Source of the DNA: Bifidobacterium psychraerophilum
GTDB lineage: Bacteria > Actinomycetota > Actinomycetes > Actinomycetales > Bifidobacteriaceae
Assembly: GCF_000741705.1 (NCBI RefSeq)
Contig: NZ_JGZI01000010.1
Span: forward strand, 496,001 to 560,000
Reading direction: 5' to 3'
DNA length: 64,000 nt
Below, piece by piece: positions 1-10,236 of this stretch. Position numbers and translations under genes: made by a program. Numbering within the stretch: position 1 is the first letter of the stretch; every line of letters starts with the position of its first letter. The notes beneath the pieces were generated by a model. It worked only from the letters and a program-made list of their open reading frames with translations, had not been told where the DNA came from and did not search any database.

Positions 1-90
1 TAGGGCGTAAATCAGGTCAATAACGGTCAAACATCCCTAGGTGTTGGATAATGGATGCCGGATTACCGCAACACAGGAGAGCACAACCGC

Positions 91-2703
91 ATGGCATCGC
101 GTCACAAAAGCAATACACCGGCATTCGACCCGAGGACGGTCAAAGAGCATATCGTTGAGACGCCGCTTAACGATGAGATGAGCAAATCCTTCCTCGAATA
201 TGCCTATTCGGTGATCTATGCACGCGCGCTTCCTGACGCGAGGGACGGGCTGAAGCCGGTCCAGCGCAGAATCATCTACCAAATGGGGCAGATGAACCTG
301 ACGCCTGATCGTTCCTACATGAAGTCGGCCCGTGTGGTCGGCGAGGTCATGGGCAAGCTGCATCCTCATGGGGATTCCGCCATATACGAGGCGATGGTTC
401 GATTGGCGCAGCCTTTTGCGATGAGGCTTCCGCTGGTCGACGGCCATGGAAACTTCGGCTCACTCGACGATGGTCCGGCCGCCTCCCGCTACACCGAGGC
501 GCGTCTCGCCCCCGGATCCTTGGGAATGAACGCAAACATCTCCGAGGAAACCGTTGATTTCGCGCCCAATTACGACAACAAACTGCAGGAGCCGCAGGTA
601 CTCCCGGCCTCAATACCCAATCTTCTCGTCAATGGTGCCTCCGGCATCGCCGTGGGCATGGCGACGAATATGATCACCCATAATCTCGGCGAGGTCGTCG
701 AAGCCGCGAAATACGTGATGGATCATCCCGCGGCGGACCTTGATGATCTGATGCGCTTCGTTCCAGGCCCCGACCTGCCCAACGGCGGCATCATCATCGG
801 GCGTGAGGGCATCCGCAAAGCCTATGAGAGCGGTCGCGGGGCATTCGTCACACGCTCGGCCACCCACATCGAGAACGTCACGGCGCGAAAGAAAGCGATT
901 GTGGTCACCGAACTGCCATTCATGGTAGGCCCCGAACGCGTGCTCGAACGCATCTCCGAAGGTGTGAAGAACAGGAAGCTCGAAGGTATCTCCGGTGCCA
1001 TTGACCTCACCGATCGGCATAACGGCACCAGACTCGTCATCGAGATCAAAACGGGCTTCGATCCGAATGCGGTGCTGGCGCATCTCTTCAAGCACACACC
1101 GCTCGAGGAGTCCTTCACCATCAACAATGTCGCCCTGGTCAATGGACGCCCGCGCACGATGGGTCTGCGTGAACTGCTGGATGTCTGGATCGCGCACCGC
1201 CGGTCGGTGGTCAAACGCCGCAGCCAGTATCGCAAACGTAAGGCGCTTGAACGGCTGCACCTGGTCGAGGGCCTGCTGATGGCGCTGATCGACATCGATG
1301 AGGTCATCGAAGTCATCAGAAGTTCGGATGATGCCGATGCCGCCAAACAACGTCTGATGGCGGTATTCGATCTGGACGAGATCCAATCACAATACATCCT
1401 TGATCTGCGGCTGCGGCGGCTGACTCGGATGAGCCGTATCGAGCTGGAGAGCGAACGGGACGATCTTGCCAGGACCATCGCCGAACTGGAACGCATCCTG
1501 TCCTCATCGACGGAACTGGACCGTGTGGTGGTCGGTGAGATGGATGAGGCCGTCGCACAGTGGAACACCCCGCGACGTACCGTACTGCTCGATGAGGATC
1601 CCTCGGGGGCCTTCTCCCCCGTGGACGGTGCTTCACAGGGCGATGCCTCCTCGAAACTGAGCGCCGTCAAAGCCTCCCTGCCGGGCATAGGCTCGCAGGC
1701 CGCCGGAAAGGGCGGATCGGCGTTGCAGATCGAGGATGAGCCCTGTGCGATCATGATGAGCGCCTCCGGTCTGATCGCGCGGACCTCCCCGAGTGCGGTC
1801 GACGCCTGGGAGAGCCGTTCATCCGTTGAGCGCAGGATGCAGGATGATCAGATCATCTCCATCTTCCCGACGACCACGCGTTCCACCTATGGCCTCGTCA
1901 CCTCGGCAGGACGTTTGGTCCAGGCGCATACCGCGGATCTCCCGGCCCTTCCTTCCACAGCCTCCCTCAGCGTTTCGGGTGGGGTGAACGCCGATGAGCT
2001 GCTGGCACTCACGGAAAGCACCGAGTCCACACCCGGCGAACGCGCCGTGACCGCCATCCCGCTCGACGACACACGATCGCTCGCGATCGGCACATCCGCC
2101 GGCATCGTCAAACGATGGAACCGTGAATCACCGTCGACAATGGACTCCTGGACGATTATCGATCTCAAGCCAAAGGATGCCGTGGTCTTTGCCGCAGCGG
2201 CCAATGACGATGATCGGCTGGTCTTCATTTCATCCGATTCGAGTCTGCTGACCTTCGATGCTGCGAATGTTCGTCCGCAAGGCCGCAATGCGGGTGGCAT
2301 GACGGGTATGCGTCTGTCTGACGGAAGCCATGTCGCATGCTTCGCCGTGATCCCCTCCGGCAAGATCGCCTGGACCTATGAGGAGGGCGACAACGGCCTG
2401 AGCTCGCAGTCGGGTGCGGTTGTACTGACCGTCGCCGGTGATTCGGAGGCGCTGCCGGGGACGGAGAACGGCTCCGCGAAGCTCACGCCCCTGGAAATGT
2501 ATCCGGTCAAGGGCCGCGGTACAGGCGGCGTCCGCTCACAACGCTTCCTCAAAGGTCAGGATGTGCTGCTGACGGCATGGGTGGGTACCTGGCCTCTGCA
2601 CGCCTCCACCGCTTCCGGCAGCGCTGTGGAACTTCCCCAGATCGATATGCGCAGGGATGCCTCCGGACAGGATCTTGCAGCCCCCATCGCCTTCGTCGCC
2701 TGA
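91..2703 (+). CDS. parC: DNA topoisomerase IV subunit A (ParC-type)
   Basis: This is the breakage-reunion subunit of a type IIA topoisomerase; it cuts and reseals both DNA strands and works with the ParE ATPase subunit encoded at 11689-14094. The GyrA/ParC core is clear: the [11 protein letters not shown] segment, [12 protein letters not shown], and SRYTEARLA with the catalytic tyrosine near residue 134. The C-terminal beta-pinwheel region is present, but I see no canonical GyrA box, which fits topo IV better than gyrase. It is about 870 residues, normal for actinobacterial ParC. I chose ATG 91 because AGGAGA at 75-80 lies 10 bases upstream; an in-frame ATG at 55 has no comparable site. The gene converges on the helicase gene with a 44-bp gap. 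Distinguishing topo IV from gyrase rests on family knowledge and the missing GyrA box. Confidence 0.93.
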   Translation: MASRHKSNTPAFDPRTVKEHIVETPLNDEMSKSFLEYAYSVIYARALPDARDGLKPVQRRIIYQMGQMNLTPDRSYMKSARVVGEVMGKLHPHGDSAIYEAMVRLAQPFAMRLPLVDGHGNFGSLDDGPAASRYTEARLAPGSLGMNANISEETVDFAPNYDNKLQEPQVLPASIPNLLVNGASGIAVGMATNMITHNLGEVVEAAKYVMDHPAADLDDLMRFVPGPDLPNGGIIIGREGIRKAYESGRGAFVTRSATHIENVTARKKAIVVTELPFMVGPERVLERISEGVKNRKLEGISGAIDLTDRHNGTRLVIEIKTGFDPNAVLAHLFKHTPLEESFTINNVALVNGRPRTMGLRELLDVWIAHRRSVVKRRSQYRKRKALERLHLVEGLLMALIDIDEVIEVIRSSDDADAAKQRLMAVFDLDEIQSQYILDLRLRRLTRMSRIELESERDDLARTIAELERILSSSTELDRVVVGEMDEAVAQWNTPRRTVLLDEDPSGAFSPVDGASQGDASSKLSAVKASLPGIGSQAAGKGGSALQIEDEPCAIMMSASGLIARTSPSAVDAWESRSSVERRMQDDQIISIFPTTTRSTYGLVTSAGRLVQAHTADLPALPSTASLSVSGGVNADELLALTESTESTPGERAVTAIPLDDTRSLAIGTSAGIVKRWNRESPSTMDSWTIIDLKPKDAVVFAAAANDDDRLVFISSDSSLLTFDAANVRPQGRNAGGMTGMRLSDGSHVACFAVIPSGKIAWTYEEGDNGLSSQSGAVVLTVAGDSEALPGTENGSAKLTPLEMYPVKGRGTGGVRSQRFLKGQDVLLTAWVGTWPLHASTASGSAVELPQIDMRRDASGQDLAAPIAFVA

Positions 2704-2747
2704 TCGGGGGCCCCGGCGCCGCTATGCGGGATGCGGCCAACGCCCTC

Positions 2748-5700
2748 TCAGCGGTACAGGCGCATGCCTTGCGGCACCGGGACGAAGGCCGCATCCTGCA
2801 TCATGGCCCGCATCGCGGGGTCGGACAGCAGGGCTTTCCCGTTGATCTGCGAAAAGGTTATCGAAGCCTTCGCGTGCCGCTGGAAGTATGCGGCCAACGC
2901 CGCGAATGCCTGGCGCTGATCGGACTCGTCAGCGCCGGCGAAGAGCAGCAGGCGGTGGCCTCTGGGATTCGCATACAGCACCGCTCGTCCATCGACGATG
3001 ACCACCGCACTGCCGAAACGTCTGCTCGCCTTGAAGCTGCCGCTTGATTCCACCTGCCCCGCTGCATCCTCGGAGGCCGCATGCCGCGATGGCACGGCTT
3101 CGGATGACACCGTCTCGGATGGCACAGTCGCCCCGCCCATCACCGCACTTGCAGGCCAATCCAGTGCCGAGCCATAGAGATTGGCGGGATCGCTGGTATC
3201 CAGCACTACGCAATCCTGCCCGATCCCTTGTCGGGCGTCCGGGGAATCGGCATGCGGCTTCCCGCTGCCTCTGCCAGGGCCTTCAGCGAGCGCGGCCTGC
3301 GATCGATCATCACCATTCGCGACGCCGTTGCTCCTCAGCAGATTGACCGTATCCGCATTGGCGAATTGCGCCGCTCCAAACCCTTGGATGTACATACCCC
3401 TGACGACGGATCCATGCTCCTCCATCCGTCTGAGTACCGGATAGAGCGCGGAGAATCCACCCTCTATGGATTCCCCGTTGACCACGGCGGGGGAAATCAC
3501 ACCGTATCGGTCCAGCAGGCTTTCGACGAGAACGATGAGGTAAGCGGCCGTCGCCTGCTCATGCAATCGTTCAGTCGCCCCTTCGGTCGCCTCGGTGGAC
3601 ATCCGCCCGGATGAAAGGGAGGCATCGGCTAAGGAATCCTGCATCTGCTCCGTCGTGAAGGGTGCGCGCCACAGACCGGAGAGTTCCGCATGGCCGCTCA
3701 TCATGGCTCGCAGCCCGCTGCGCAATCCCGGCCGAGCGCGCATCGCCCGTGCGGTGCCGCGGCGCCGTCCACGATGCATGGGGGCGTTCTCTTCGAGATG
3801 CGCACGGACCGGGGCGAATGTCCCGTTCGTCAACCGCCCCTCCCATACCAGCGACCACAGCTCGTGCGAGACCAAGGAATCGTCACTGCCCACAGGCGCA
3901 AGCTGATTCGAGAGGAAGGCTCCACCGGATGAGAGCAGACGGAGCACATGCTCCCGTAATGACGGGTCGTGTGATTGCCGCTCGGCTCCCCCGCCTTCTC
4001 CGCTCGGGGCTTGGGCATCGCGGTCATTCATGGCGATCCGCCGTAATGTCATATGCAAGCGCCCCTGCAGAAGCGGCGAATCGGCAAGGTAGAAGGCGAT
4101 CCGTTGCATCAGGGCCTGTCCCTGGGACCGCCCCTGGGCTTGCCGTTGGGTCTGCCCTTGTTCCGATGAGCCAAGCCATATCACCTCGCCTGAGGCCAGC
4201 AAGGCATCGAGCATGCCGGGAGAATAATCCCTGACCCGGCTCACGAAGACATCCGACTCCCACACCGCCGCAGGCAACGCCAGTCCCTCAAGCTGTTCGA
4301 TCACACGGAGCAGACCGCTTTCGCCTTGGTAGACCCCTTGGCCGGGGGCACCGACACCCTGCCGTCGGAGCAGAAAATCCTGGTACACATCCGCGCCCAC
4401 GGCCGCGATCGAGCGGCGGATCCTTCGCAATGAGCGTGAGCGCAGTATGCGGAACACGGATGAATGCAGCCAACGTCGCCTGTCCAGGTCAGGGCCATCA
4501 TCCGCATCCTCTCCCCCGTCAAGATCAAGCAGGCTCTCGTGCAACTGCAAGTCACCAAGTATCCTCATGCTCTCGCCATGATCAAGGGCGAAACGGTCGG
4601 CAATCGTCCGGGTGGAGAATGGGGCATGCGTTTTGGCATAACGCAGCACGATATCCCTGAGCGCCGCATCACGATGCCCGCCGTCCAGGGCCTGCGCATC
4701 CTGTGCGTTCACCCAGTATTCGTGCCCACCGAAGGCGAGTTCGACGATTCTGTGCCGGTGCTTCAGCCACCCCAGGTCATCCTCCAAAGCCGCCGCTCGA
4801 TCCTCCTGCCGCACTGCCGGCATATCGCCGTGGGCTATCTGCGGATCCCAACGTTCGGCCACCTCCTCGGAGCTCAGAGGACCCAGAACCCGGAGAAGAT
4901 CGGCGATTCCTTCGGCGCCGTGACCATGCCGACCATCGGCGGTGCGCTGCAATTCCGCTTCGCTTTCGGCCATCACCCGGTCATCGAGCAGTTCGGTCAC
5001 ATCGATATCCCCCAGCAGACCTTCAAGCACCTCCGGATCGACGGAGAGTGTTGAAGCGTTGCGCTCCGCCTGCGGGGCATCGCCTGCGTAGAGGAATGCG
5101 CCGGTGTACCCGAACAGCAAGGAGGCCGCAAAAGGCGATGGCGTTGCGGTCTGCCTGTCCAGAAGCCGTACAGCACCACCGTTGATGCTGTCCATCAGTG
5201 CCTTGAGCCCAGGTATGTCGTACACATCCTGCAGGCATTCGCGTGTGCTTTCCAGCACCAGGGGGAAATTCTTCACGCTGCGTGCCGCGCCCAGAAGCTG
5301 TGATGCCCGCAGCCGTTGCTGCCATAATGGCATGCGTCTGCCGGGGTCCTGTCTGGGCATGAACAGTGCGCGTGCCGCACATTCGCGGAAGCGGGCGGCG
5401 AAGAGGGCTGATTGACCGATCTGGGAACGAAGCAGCTTTTCCAGCGCCTCAGTGTCGAAAGCCAGCAATTCACGGGCGGCAAGAGTGCTTTCCGAGTCCG
5501 GCATCCGCAGCACGATACCGTTATCCGCCGCGTACACGGCCCCGTCGTGCCCATAGGACTCCCTGATTCGGGCGGAGATGGCCATAGCCCACGGTTCGTG
5601 CACACGTCGTCCGTACGGTGAGTGCACGATGATGCGCCAGTCCCCCTCCTCATCACGGCAACGCTCCACGACGATATTCCGGTCATCCGGCACGATTCCG

Positions 5701-7865
5701 GTACTGAGATGCTGCTCGCGCAACAGCGATGCGAGGTTGCCACGGGCAAAACGATCAAGCCCGTCCTCGATCAACCTTGCTTCGGTGGCCTGATCGAAGT
5801 CCGATTCCGATTCTTCCGGGTCTTTCCGCCGCAGGGCGACGTCATCATCCGTGGACAGGAGACCTTGGCTCACCTCGCGCAGGAATGCGCCCAGGGACGC
5901 GCCATATTCGGCGTCTCTGCCGACGCCTTCGCCATGCCAGAACGGGAGTCGTGCGGAACGCCCGGGCGCTGGAAGCACTATGACCCTGTCGCGTGTGATC
6001 TCGCGGATCTGCCAGGTCGATGTTCCCAGGGTGATGACATCGCCGACGCGTGATTCGTACACCATCTCCTCGTCCAGCTCCCCCACCCTCCGGGAAGGGG
6101 AGGCGGAATCGGTCTCGGGAAGGAGAACGCTGAAACTGCCTCTATCCGGGATGGTGCCGCCTGAGGTAACCGCCAGGCGTTGGGCACCCGGTCTTGCGGT
6201 TATGGAGGCGCTCTCCCTGTCCCAGTTCAATATCGGCCGGAATGCAGAGAAATCAGCACTCGTGTACCGCCCCGAAAGCATGCCCAGCACCGCCTCGTAC
6301 ATATTCCGGCTCAACCGGGCGAAGGGTGCGGCACGCCTGACCCTTGCGTACCATTGCTCCGCGTCCAGTTCCCCCATCGCCGCTTCGGCAACCGTCTGCT
6401 GCGCGAGTATGTCCAAAGGATTGAAGGGAAGACGTATGGCCTCTATGGCACCCGAACGCATACTCTCGATGATGGCCGCCGTACCGGCGATCTGTCCGCG
6501 CGTCAGCGGGAAGAAGACCGCATGCGACACCCCTCCGACACGATGATCGGCACGTCCCACGCGCTGCACCGCGCTGGAAACCGACAAGGGCTCGGCGATC
6601 TGCACCACCATGTCGACGGAACCCATATCAATGCCCAGCTCCAGGCTCGATGTGGCGACCACACAACGCAGACGGCCCGCTTTGAGATCCTCCTCGACGC
6701 GTTTGCGCCGTTCCTTGGACACCGAACCATGATGCGCCATCGCGATCGCGTCCTGATCCTCACCGGCCACGACCATCTGGCTGCTCGGCCCGATCGTCGA
6801 CGGGAAATGCCGGGGATCGCCGGATCCGGAACGGGCGGCGGCCGCAGGCCCTGTGCTGCCGAGCGATTGGGCGTGAAGGTCGTTCAGCCGCGCCGTCAGC
6901 CTTTCGGCCAGACCTCGGGAATTCACGAAGACAAGGGTCGTGCGGTGCCGCAGTACGATATCGAGCACCTGCCGCTCGATATCGGGCCAGATGGAAGCTC
7001 CTGAACGCTCGTCGTCGCTCGCACTGGTGGTGAGATCACGCATATTCGCCAAGGGTTCGACCACGCTGAGATCCATACGGGCATCCCCCGGTGCCGAAAC
7101 GATACGGACCGGCTGGGTCCCGCCGAGGAATCGTGCCACCTCGTCCAGCGGGCGCACCGTCGCGGAAAGACCGATGCGTTGAATGGGTTGTTGTGCCAGG
7201 GAATCCAATCGTTCCAGGCTCAGCGCGAGGTGCGCACCGCGTTTGTTGCCCGCGAGCGCATGGATCTCATCAACGATCACCGTATCCACGGTTTCCAGGA
7301 TGCCGCGGGTTTTGGAGGTCAGCATCAGGTACAGGGACTCAGGTGTCGTCACCAGTATCTCCGGCGGGTGGGAGGCAATCGCCCGGCGTTGCTTCGGCGT
7401 CGAATCGCCGCTGCGCACCGCGACACTGATCTCCCTGACGTCACCGCTGTCAAGAGAGGACTGCGACTTCTCCGCCAGTTCCATAATGCCCTGCAAGGGA
7501 TGGGAGAGGTTCCTCGCCACATCGGCTCCGAGCGCCTTCAACGGGGAGATGTACAGCACCCGCACGCCTGCGGGCCGCCGCTTCGATGAAGGCGCCGAGG
7601 CCTGGTGCTCGACGAAGAGTCGATCTATCGCGTACAGAAAGGCCGCCAGGGTTTTGCCCGATCCCGTGGGAGCGCTGACCAAAGCGTTGCCGCCGCTCGC
7701 GATGACCGGCCAGGCCTCGCGTTGGACTTCTGTCGGTGTGCCGAGGCTGCGCCTGAACCAGCTTGCGGTGAGTGCCGAGAAGGTCGAAAGAGCGGAATCC
7801 ATATCTCCATGCTCGCCCTGTGCCACGACCGTGTTCACTGCACGCACCTGCAACGATCCATCCAT
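2748..7865 (-). CDS. lhr: Lhr-like ATP-dependent superfamily 2 helicase
   Basis: This encodes a very large (about 1705 aa) SF2 DEAD/DEAH-type helicase of the Lhr family, which unwinds DNA or RNA-DNA hybrids and is linked to DNA repair. Near the N-terminus are the Q-motif-like TEVQREAWP, Walker A APTGSGKT, VDEIHALAGNKRG (DEIH box), SATVRPLDEVARFLGG and the motif VI region QRVGRADHR. The long C-terminal part corresponds to the winged-helix and Lhr-specific domains of the full-length (about 1500-1700 aa) form. The start ATG overlaps the stop of the upstream MFS gene by one base (TGATG), suggesting translational coupling. An in-frame ATG at 7802, preceded by GGCGAG and GGAGAT, is an alternative start. 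Low-complexity linkers rich in Gln and Gly (for example EQGQTQRQAQGRSQGQ) interrupt the C-terminal half. Confidence 0.92.
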   Translation of the reverse strand: MDGSLQVRAVNTVVAQGEHGDMDSALSTFSALTASWFRRSLGTPTEVQREAWPVIASGGNALVSAPTGSGKTLAAFLYAIDRLFVEHQASAPSSKRRPAGVRVLYISPLKALGADVARNLSHPLQGIMELAEKSQSSLDSGDVREISVAVRSGDSTPKQRRAIASHPPEILVTTPESLYLMLTSKTRGILETVDTVIVDEIHALAGNKRGAHLALSLERLDSLAQQPIQRIGLSATVRPLDEVARFLGGTQPVRIVSAPGDARMDLSVVEPLANMRDLTTSASDDERSGASIWPDIERQVLDIVLRHRTTLVFVNSRGLAERLTARLNDLHAQSLGSTGPAAAARSGSGDPRHFPSTIGPSSQMVVAGEDQDAIAMAHHGSVSKERRKRVEEDLKAGRLRCVVATSSLELGIDMGSVDMVVQIAEPLSVSSAVQRVGRADHRVGGVSHAVFFPLTRGQIAGTAAIIESMRSGAIEAIRLPFNPLDILAQQTVAEAAMGELDAEQWYARVRRAAPFARLSRNMYEAVLGMLSGRYTSADFSAFRPILNWDRESASITARPGAQRLAVTSGGTIPDRGSFSVLLPETDSASPSRRVGELDEEMVYESRVGDVITLGTSTWQIREITRDRVIVLPAPGRSARLPFWHGEGVGRDAEYGASLGAFLREVSQGLLSTDDDVALRRKDPEESESDFDQATEARLIEDGLDRFARGNLASLLREQHLSTGIVPDDRNIVVERCRDEEGDWRIIVHSPYGRRVHEPWAMAISARIRESYGHDGAVYAADNGIVLRMPDSESTLAARELLAFDTEALEKLLRSQIGQSALFAARFRECAARALFMPRQDPGRRMPLWQQRLRASQLLGAARSVKNFPLVLESTRECLQDVYDIPGLKALMDSINGGAVRLLDRQTATPSPFAASLLFGYTGAFLYAGDAPQAERNASTLSVDPEVLEGLLGDIDVTELLDDRVMAESEAELQRTADGRHGHGAEGIADLLRVLGPLSSEEVAERWDPQIAHGDMPAVRQEDRAAALEDDLGWLKHRHRIVELAFGGHEYWVNAQDAQALDGGHRDAALRDIVLRYAKTHAPFSTRTIADRFALDHGESMRILGDLQLHESLLDLDGGEDADDGPDLDRRRWLHSSVFRILRSRSLRRIRRSIAAVGADVYQDFLLRRQGVGAPGQGVYQGESGLLRVIEQLEGLALPAAVWESDVFVSRVRDYSPGMLDALLASGEVIWLGSSEQGQTQRQAQGRSQGQALMQRIAFYLADSPLLQGRLHMTLRRIAMNDRDAQAPSGEGGGAERQSHDPSLREHVLRLLSSGGAFLSNQLAPVGSDDSLVSHELWSLVWEGRLTNGTFAPVRAHLEENAPMHRGRRRGTARAMRARPGLRSGLRAMMSGHAELSGLWRAPFTTEQMQDSLADASLSSGRMSTEATEGATERLHEQATAAYLIVLVESLLDRYGVISPAVVNGESIEGGFSALYPVLRRMEEHGSVVRGMYIQGFGAAQFANADTVNLLRSNGVANGDDRSQAALAEGPGRGSGKPHADSPDARQGIGQDCVVLDTSDPANLYGSALDWPASAVMGGATVPSETVSSEAVPSRHAASEDAAGQVESSGSFKASRRFGSAVVIVDGRAVLYANPRGHRLLLFAGADESDQRQAFAALAAYFQRHAKASITFSQINGKALLSDPAMRAMMQDAAFVPVPQGMRLYR

Positions 7866-9124
7866 CAGACCGGCGAGGTCTCGTGCGTGTGGACGACCTT
7901 CCCTATGTCATGCCTGAGTTTCACGCCTTGCAGGCCTTCATGCATGACGATCATCAGCGCCAGCAATCCAAGGAGATACCAAGGGAAGAGACCGATATCA
8001 ATACCGTTGGCGATCATCCCGAACACAGGTGGCATCAGCAGAGAACCGGTGTATGCGCTGGCCATCTGCACGCCGACGATGGCCTGCGAGCGGCTTGCAC
8101 CAAACAATTCGGGTGTCGAATGGATCACGCATGGGTAAACGGGCGCGCAGCCCAATCCCAGAACCACAAGTCCGGACAGCACCACGACGTGCGCATCGAT
8201 CGGCAGCAGCACCACCACCAAGCCGATCGCCATCACACAGCAGCCGATGCGGATCATCGTCGTATCGTTGAAGCGCATCGTCAGGAATCCGCTGAGCGCC
8301 CTGCCAACGGTGATGCCGATGTAGAACATGCTCGCCCACGTCGCGGCCTGCTCCACCGATATTCCCCGGTGCATCACCATGTAGCTGCTGGCCCACAGGC
8401 CTGCCGTGGTCTCTATGGCGCAATAGCAGAACATCATCACAAAGACCTGGCTCGCACCCGGGATCCCGATGATCTCCCGAAGGCTGAGACTCGTTCGGCG
8501 TTCAGCACCCGCGCCGTCAGCGGCAGGATTGCCTGACTCCCCACTTCCGTCGGGATGTGTTTCCTCGGCAGTCACCCTTCGCTGCTTCCACAGCGGAAGA
8601 CTGAGCAGCAGCACGGCCGTAAGAGCCATCTGCAGCAGCGCGATGATCCGGTATCCCCCAGCCCATCCCTGACCGCCCGTCAATGCGAAGCCCATGATGT
8701 ACGGTCCCACCGAGGCACCGACGCCCCACATGCAGTGCAGCCAGCTCATATGTCTGCTGGTGTAGTGCAACGCGACGTAGTTGTTCAGCGCGGCATCGAC
8801 GCCACCGGCACCCAGACCATAGGGTATGGCGGCAAGACACAACTGCCAGTAACCGGTGGAGAAGGAGAAGCCGAGCAGAGCCAGGGCCGTGAGGCAGACC
8901 GAGCACACGGTGACCTTACCCGCACCGAAACGCAGCGTGATTCGATCACTGAGCAGAGCGGAGATGATCGTACCGAGGGCGATGATAACCGCGACTCCGC
9001 CCGCGTAGGAAACAGGGACCCCGAAGCTTTTCACCATCGAAGGCCAGGCCGAGCCCAGCAGCGAATCGGGCAGACCAAGACTGATGAAGGCAAGGTAGAT
9101 AACGGCAAGCAGGAGATTGACCAT
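7865..9124 (-). CDS. MFS transporter
   Basis: This is a roughly 419-residue integral membrane protein with about twelve hydrophobic segments, the size and pattern of a major facilitator superfamily permease. Helix-rich stretches start right at the N-terminus (VNLLLAVIYLAFISLGLPDS), followed by the loop SDRITLRFGAGKV, which resembles MFS motif A between helices 2 and 3. A hydrophilic central loop rich in Gly, Glu and Ala (HPDGSGESGNPAADGAGAE) separates the two six-helix halves. I chose the ATG at 9124 (MVNLLLA) because AAAGGGAA lies about 12 bases upstream; a longer form from 9148 would put that ribosome site inside the gene. The overlap with the helicase gene suggests co-transcription, but I see no functional link. 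The substrate cannot be told from sequence; the LGLPDSLLGSAWP opening resembles sugar-type (FucP/BSC-like) members only loosely. Confidence 0.85.
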   Translation of the reverse strand: MVNLLLAVIYLAFISLGLPDSLLGSAWPSMVKSFGVPVSYAGGVAVIIALGTIISALLSDRITLRFGAGKVTVCSVCLTALALLGFSFSTGYWQLCLAAIPYGLGAGGVDAALNNYVALHYTSRHMSWLHCMWGVGASVGPYIMGFALTGGQGWAGGYRIIALLQMALTAVLLLSLPLWKQRRVTAEETHPDGSGESGNPAADGAGAERRTSLSLREIIGIPGASQVFVMMFCYCAIETTAGLWASSYMVMHRGISVEQAATWASMFYIGITVGRALSGFLTMRFNDTTMIRIGCCVMAIGLVVVLLPIDAHVVVLSGLVVLGLGCAPVYPCVIHSTPELFGASRSQAIVGVQMASAYTGSLLMPPVFGMIANGIDIGLFPWYLLGLLALMIVMHEGLQGVKLRHDIGKVVHTHETSPV

Positions 9125-9216
9125 CGAGTGCTGATTCCCTTTCAACATTGCAAACGAACCCCATTGTCACAGCGCCCACCATCCTACCGAAGGCTGTCGA
9201 AGAGGCCCATGGGATC

Positions 9217-9435
9217 TCAGTCCTCATCCTCATCACTGGTGTATTCAAGAATGTCCGCGGGCTGGCATCGCAGGACCCGGCACATCTCATCCAGCGTGGA
9301 GAAACGGATCGCCTTCGCCCTGCCGTTCTTGAGCACGGAGACATTGGCCGGCGTGATGCCGATGGCCCGTGCGAAGTCATTGACCGACATCCTCCGACGG
9401 GCAAGCATCACATCGAGATTCACCCGGATAGCCAA
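9217..9435 (-). CDS. Cro/C1-type HTH regulator (YozG-like)
   Basis: This is a 72-residue protein that is almost entirely one XRE-type helix-turn-helix domain. The recognition region is VNDFARAIGITPANVSVLKNG followed by IRFSTLDEMCRVLRCQPADIL, the usual pattern of YozG-like stand-alone regulators that sit beside DUF2975 membrane proteins. It starts with TTG directly after the TGA of the DUF2975 gene (no bases between them), so the two are almost certainly translated from one message; the published-style reading M-A-I-R assumes TTG initiation. The acidic tail (TSDEDED) is unusual for such a small DNA-binding protein. I infer that it controls this locus through the repeat array at 10055-10175. 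Confidence 0.87.
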   Translation of the reverse strand: MAIRVNLDVMLARRRMSVNDFARAIGITPANVSVLKNGRAKAIRFSTLDEMCRVLRCQPADILEYTSDEDED

Positions 9436-9987
9436 TCAGATCACCGCCTCAAGCTCGACATGCTGCTTCGTGGCGGTTACCAGCAGGCCGCGCATCACCA
9501 CCACCAGAAGGATGAAAGCCACTTCGATCACCACAGCGACCAGCAGGGCCAACAGCAACGGTAAGGGCCCGACATCGGCGATGAAGGCGGCATGGATCAG
9601 CAGACCGAAGGTCAGCACGGCGGATGCCATCGCAACCCATATGATCGCATCCACCCACAGGAAGGAACGATCACTGAACACACTCCCCTGTCCGACCATT
9701 GACAGCAGGCGCCACAGCGCGAGCAGACCAGCCTCGAAACATGCGATGATCAGCAGCGCGGTAATCAGATACGGCATGCGCAGATATGCATAACCAGGCT
9801 CGCGTTGTGCGACATCGCCCGAAAGGGTGGGAAGCAACCAGCACTGCGAGATGAGCCCCAAAGCAAGCATCACCACGATGAAGGCCTTGAGCACCCCGAT
9901 GACCCAACCTTGGAGTGACGGCCTGGTCCGTTGCCGCCCCGCTGGCGCTTCGTATGCATCCCTTGTGTACGATTCCTCAGACCTCAT
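9436..9987 (-). CDS. DUF2975-family membrane protein
   Basis: This is a 183-residue protein with four predicted membrane segments (around residues 28-48, 73-93, 111-132 and 142-166). The layout, and the motif GSVFSDRSFLWVDAIIW between helices 2 and 3, match DUF2975 proteins, which are typically paired with a small Cro-like regulator as here. The family function is unknown; the pairing suggests a membrane sensor or modulator of its HTH partner. The start is supported by AAAGGCGAG seven bases upstream. The gene faces away from the DUF4173-type membrane protein gene at 10237, with a repeat-rich spacer in between. Confidence 0.85.
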   Translation of the reverse strand: MRSEESYTRDAYEAPAGRQRTRPSLQGWVIGVLKAFIVVMLALGLISQCWLLPTLSGDVAQREPGYAYLRMPYLITALLIIACFEAGLLALWRLLSMVGQGSVFSDRSFLWVDAIIWVAMASAVLTFGLLIHAAFIADVGPLPLLLALLVAVVIEVAFILLVVVMRGLLVTATKQHVELEAVI

Positions 9988-10054
9988 GATGAAGCTCGCC
10001 TTTCATGCCGCATCGCCCGACATTGCCATGTATCCGGTATCTGATCACACACTC

Positions 10055-10175
10055 TATCGCATTTCAATGTCTATATATCGAATATCAATTCTTTCATATT
10101 GAATATCAATGTTATCAGGAATTCTGTAGGAATTGTGGAAAATCGACTTTCAATCGTTATCTATCGAAATTCGAT
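10055..10175. promoter_or_regulatory. Phased 21-bp repeat array (putative operator)
   Basis: The AT-rich spacer between the divergent DUF2975/HTH and DUF4173 genes contains related 14-mers starting at 10055 (TATCGCATTTCAAT), 10076 (TATCGAATATCAAT), 10097 (TATTGAATATCAAT), 10141 (AATCGACTTTCAAT) and 10162 (TATCGAAATTCGAT). The steps are 21, 21, 44 and 21 bp, about two (or four) helical turns, so all copies would lie on one face of the DNA. The last copy also contains the inverted repeat ATCGAAATTCGAT. The positions are read directly; the role as an operator bound by the HTH protein is inference. Confidence 0.7.
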
Positions 10176-10236
10176 ATATTCTCGAATGAACGGACCCACC
10201 TGGCGCACAGGGGGCACACCCACGAAGGAGCATGTG

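Noticed and set aside
10055-10175. Regular repeats as a CRISPR array
   Set aside because: Units are short (14 bases), partly inverted, have no constant-length unique spacers and no cas genes are nearby.
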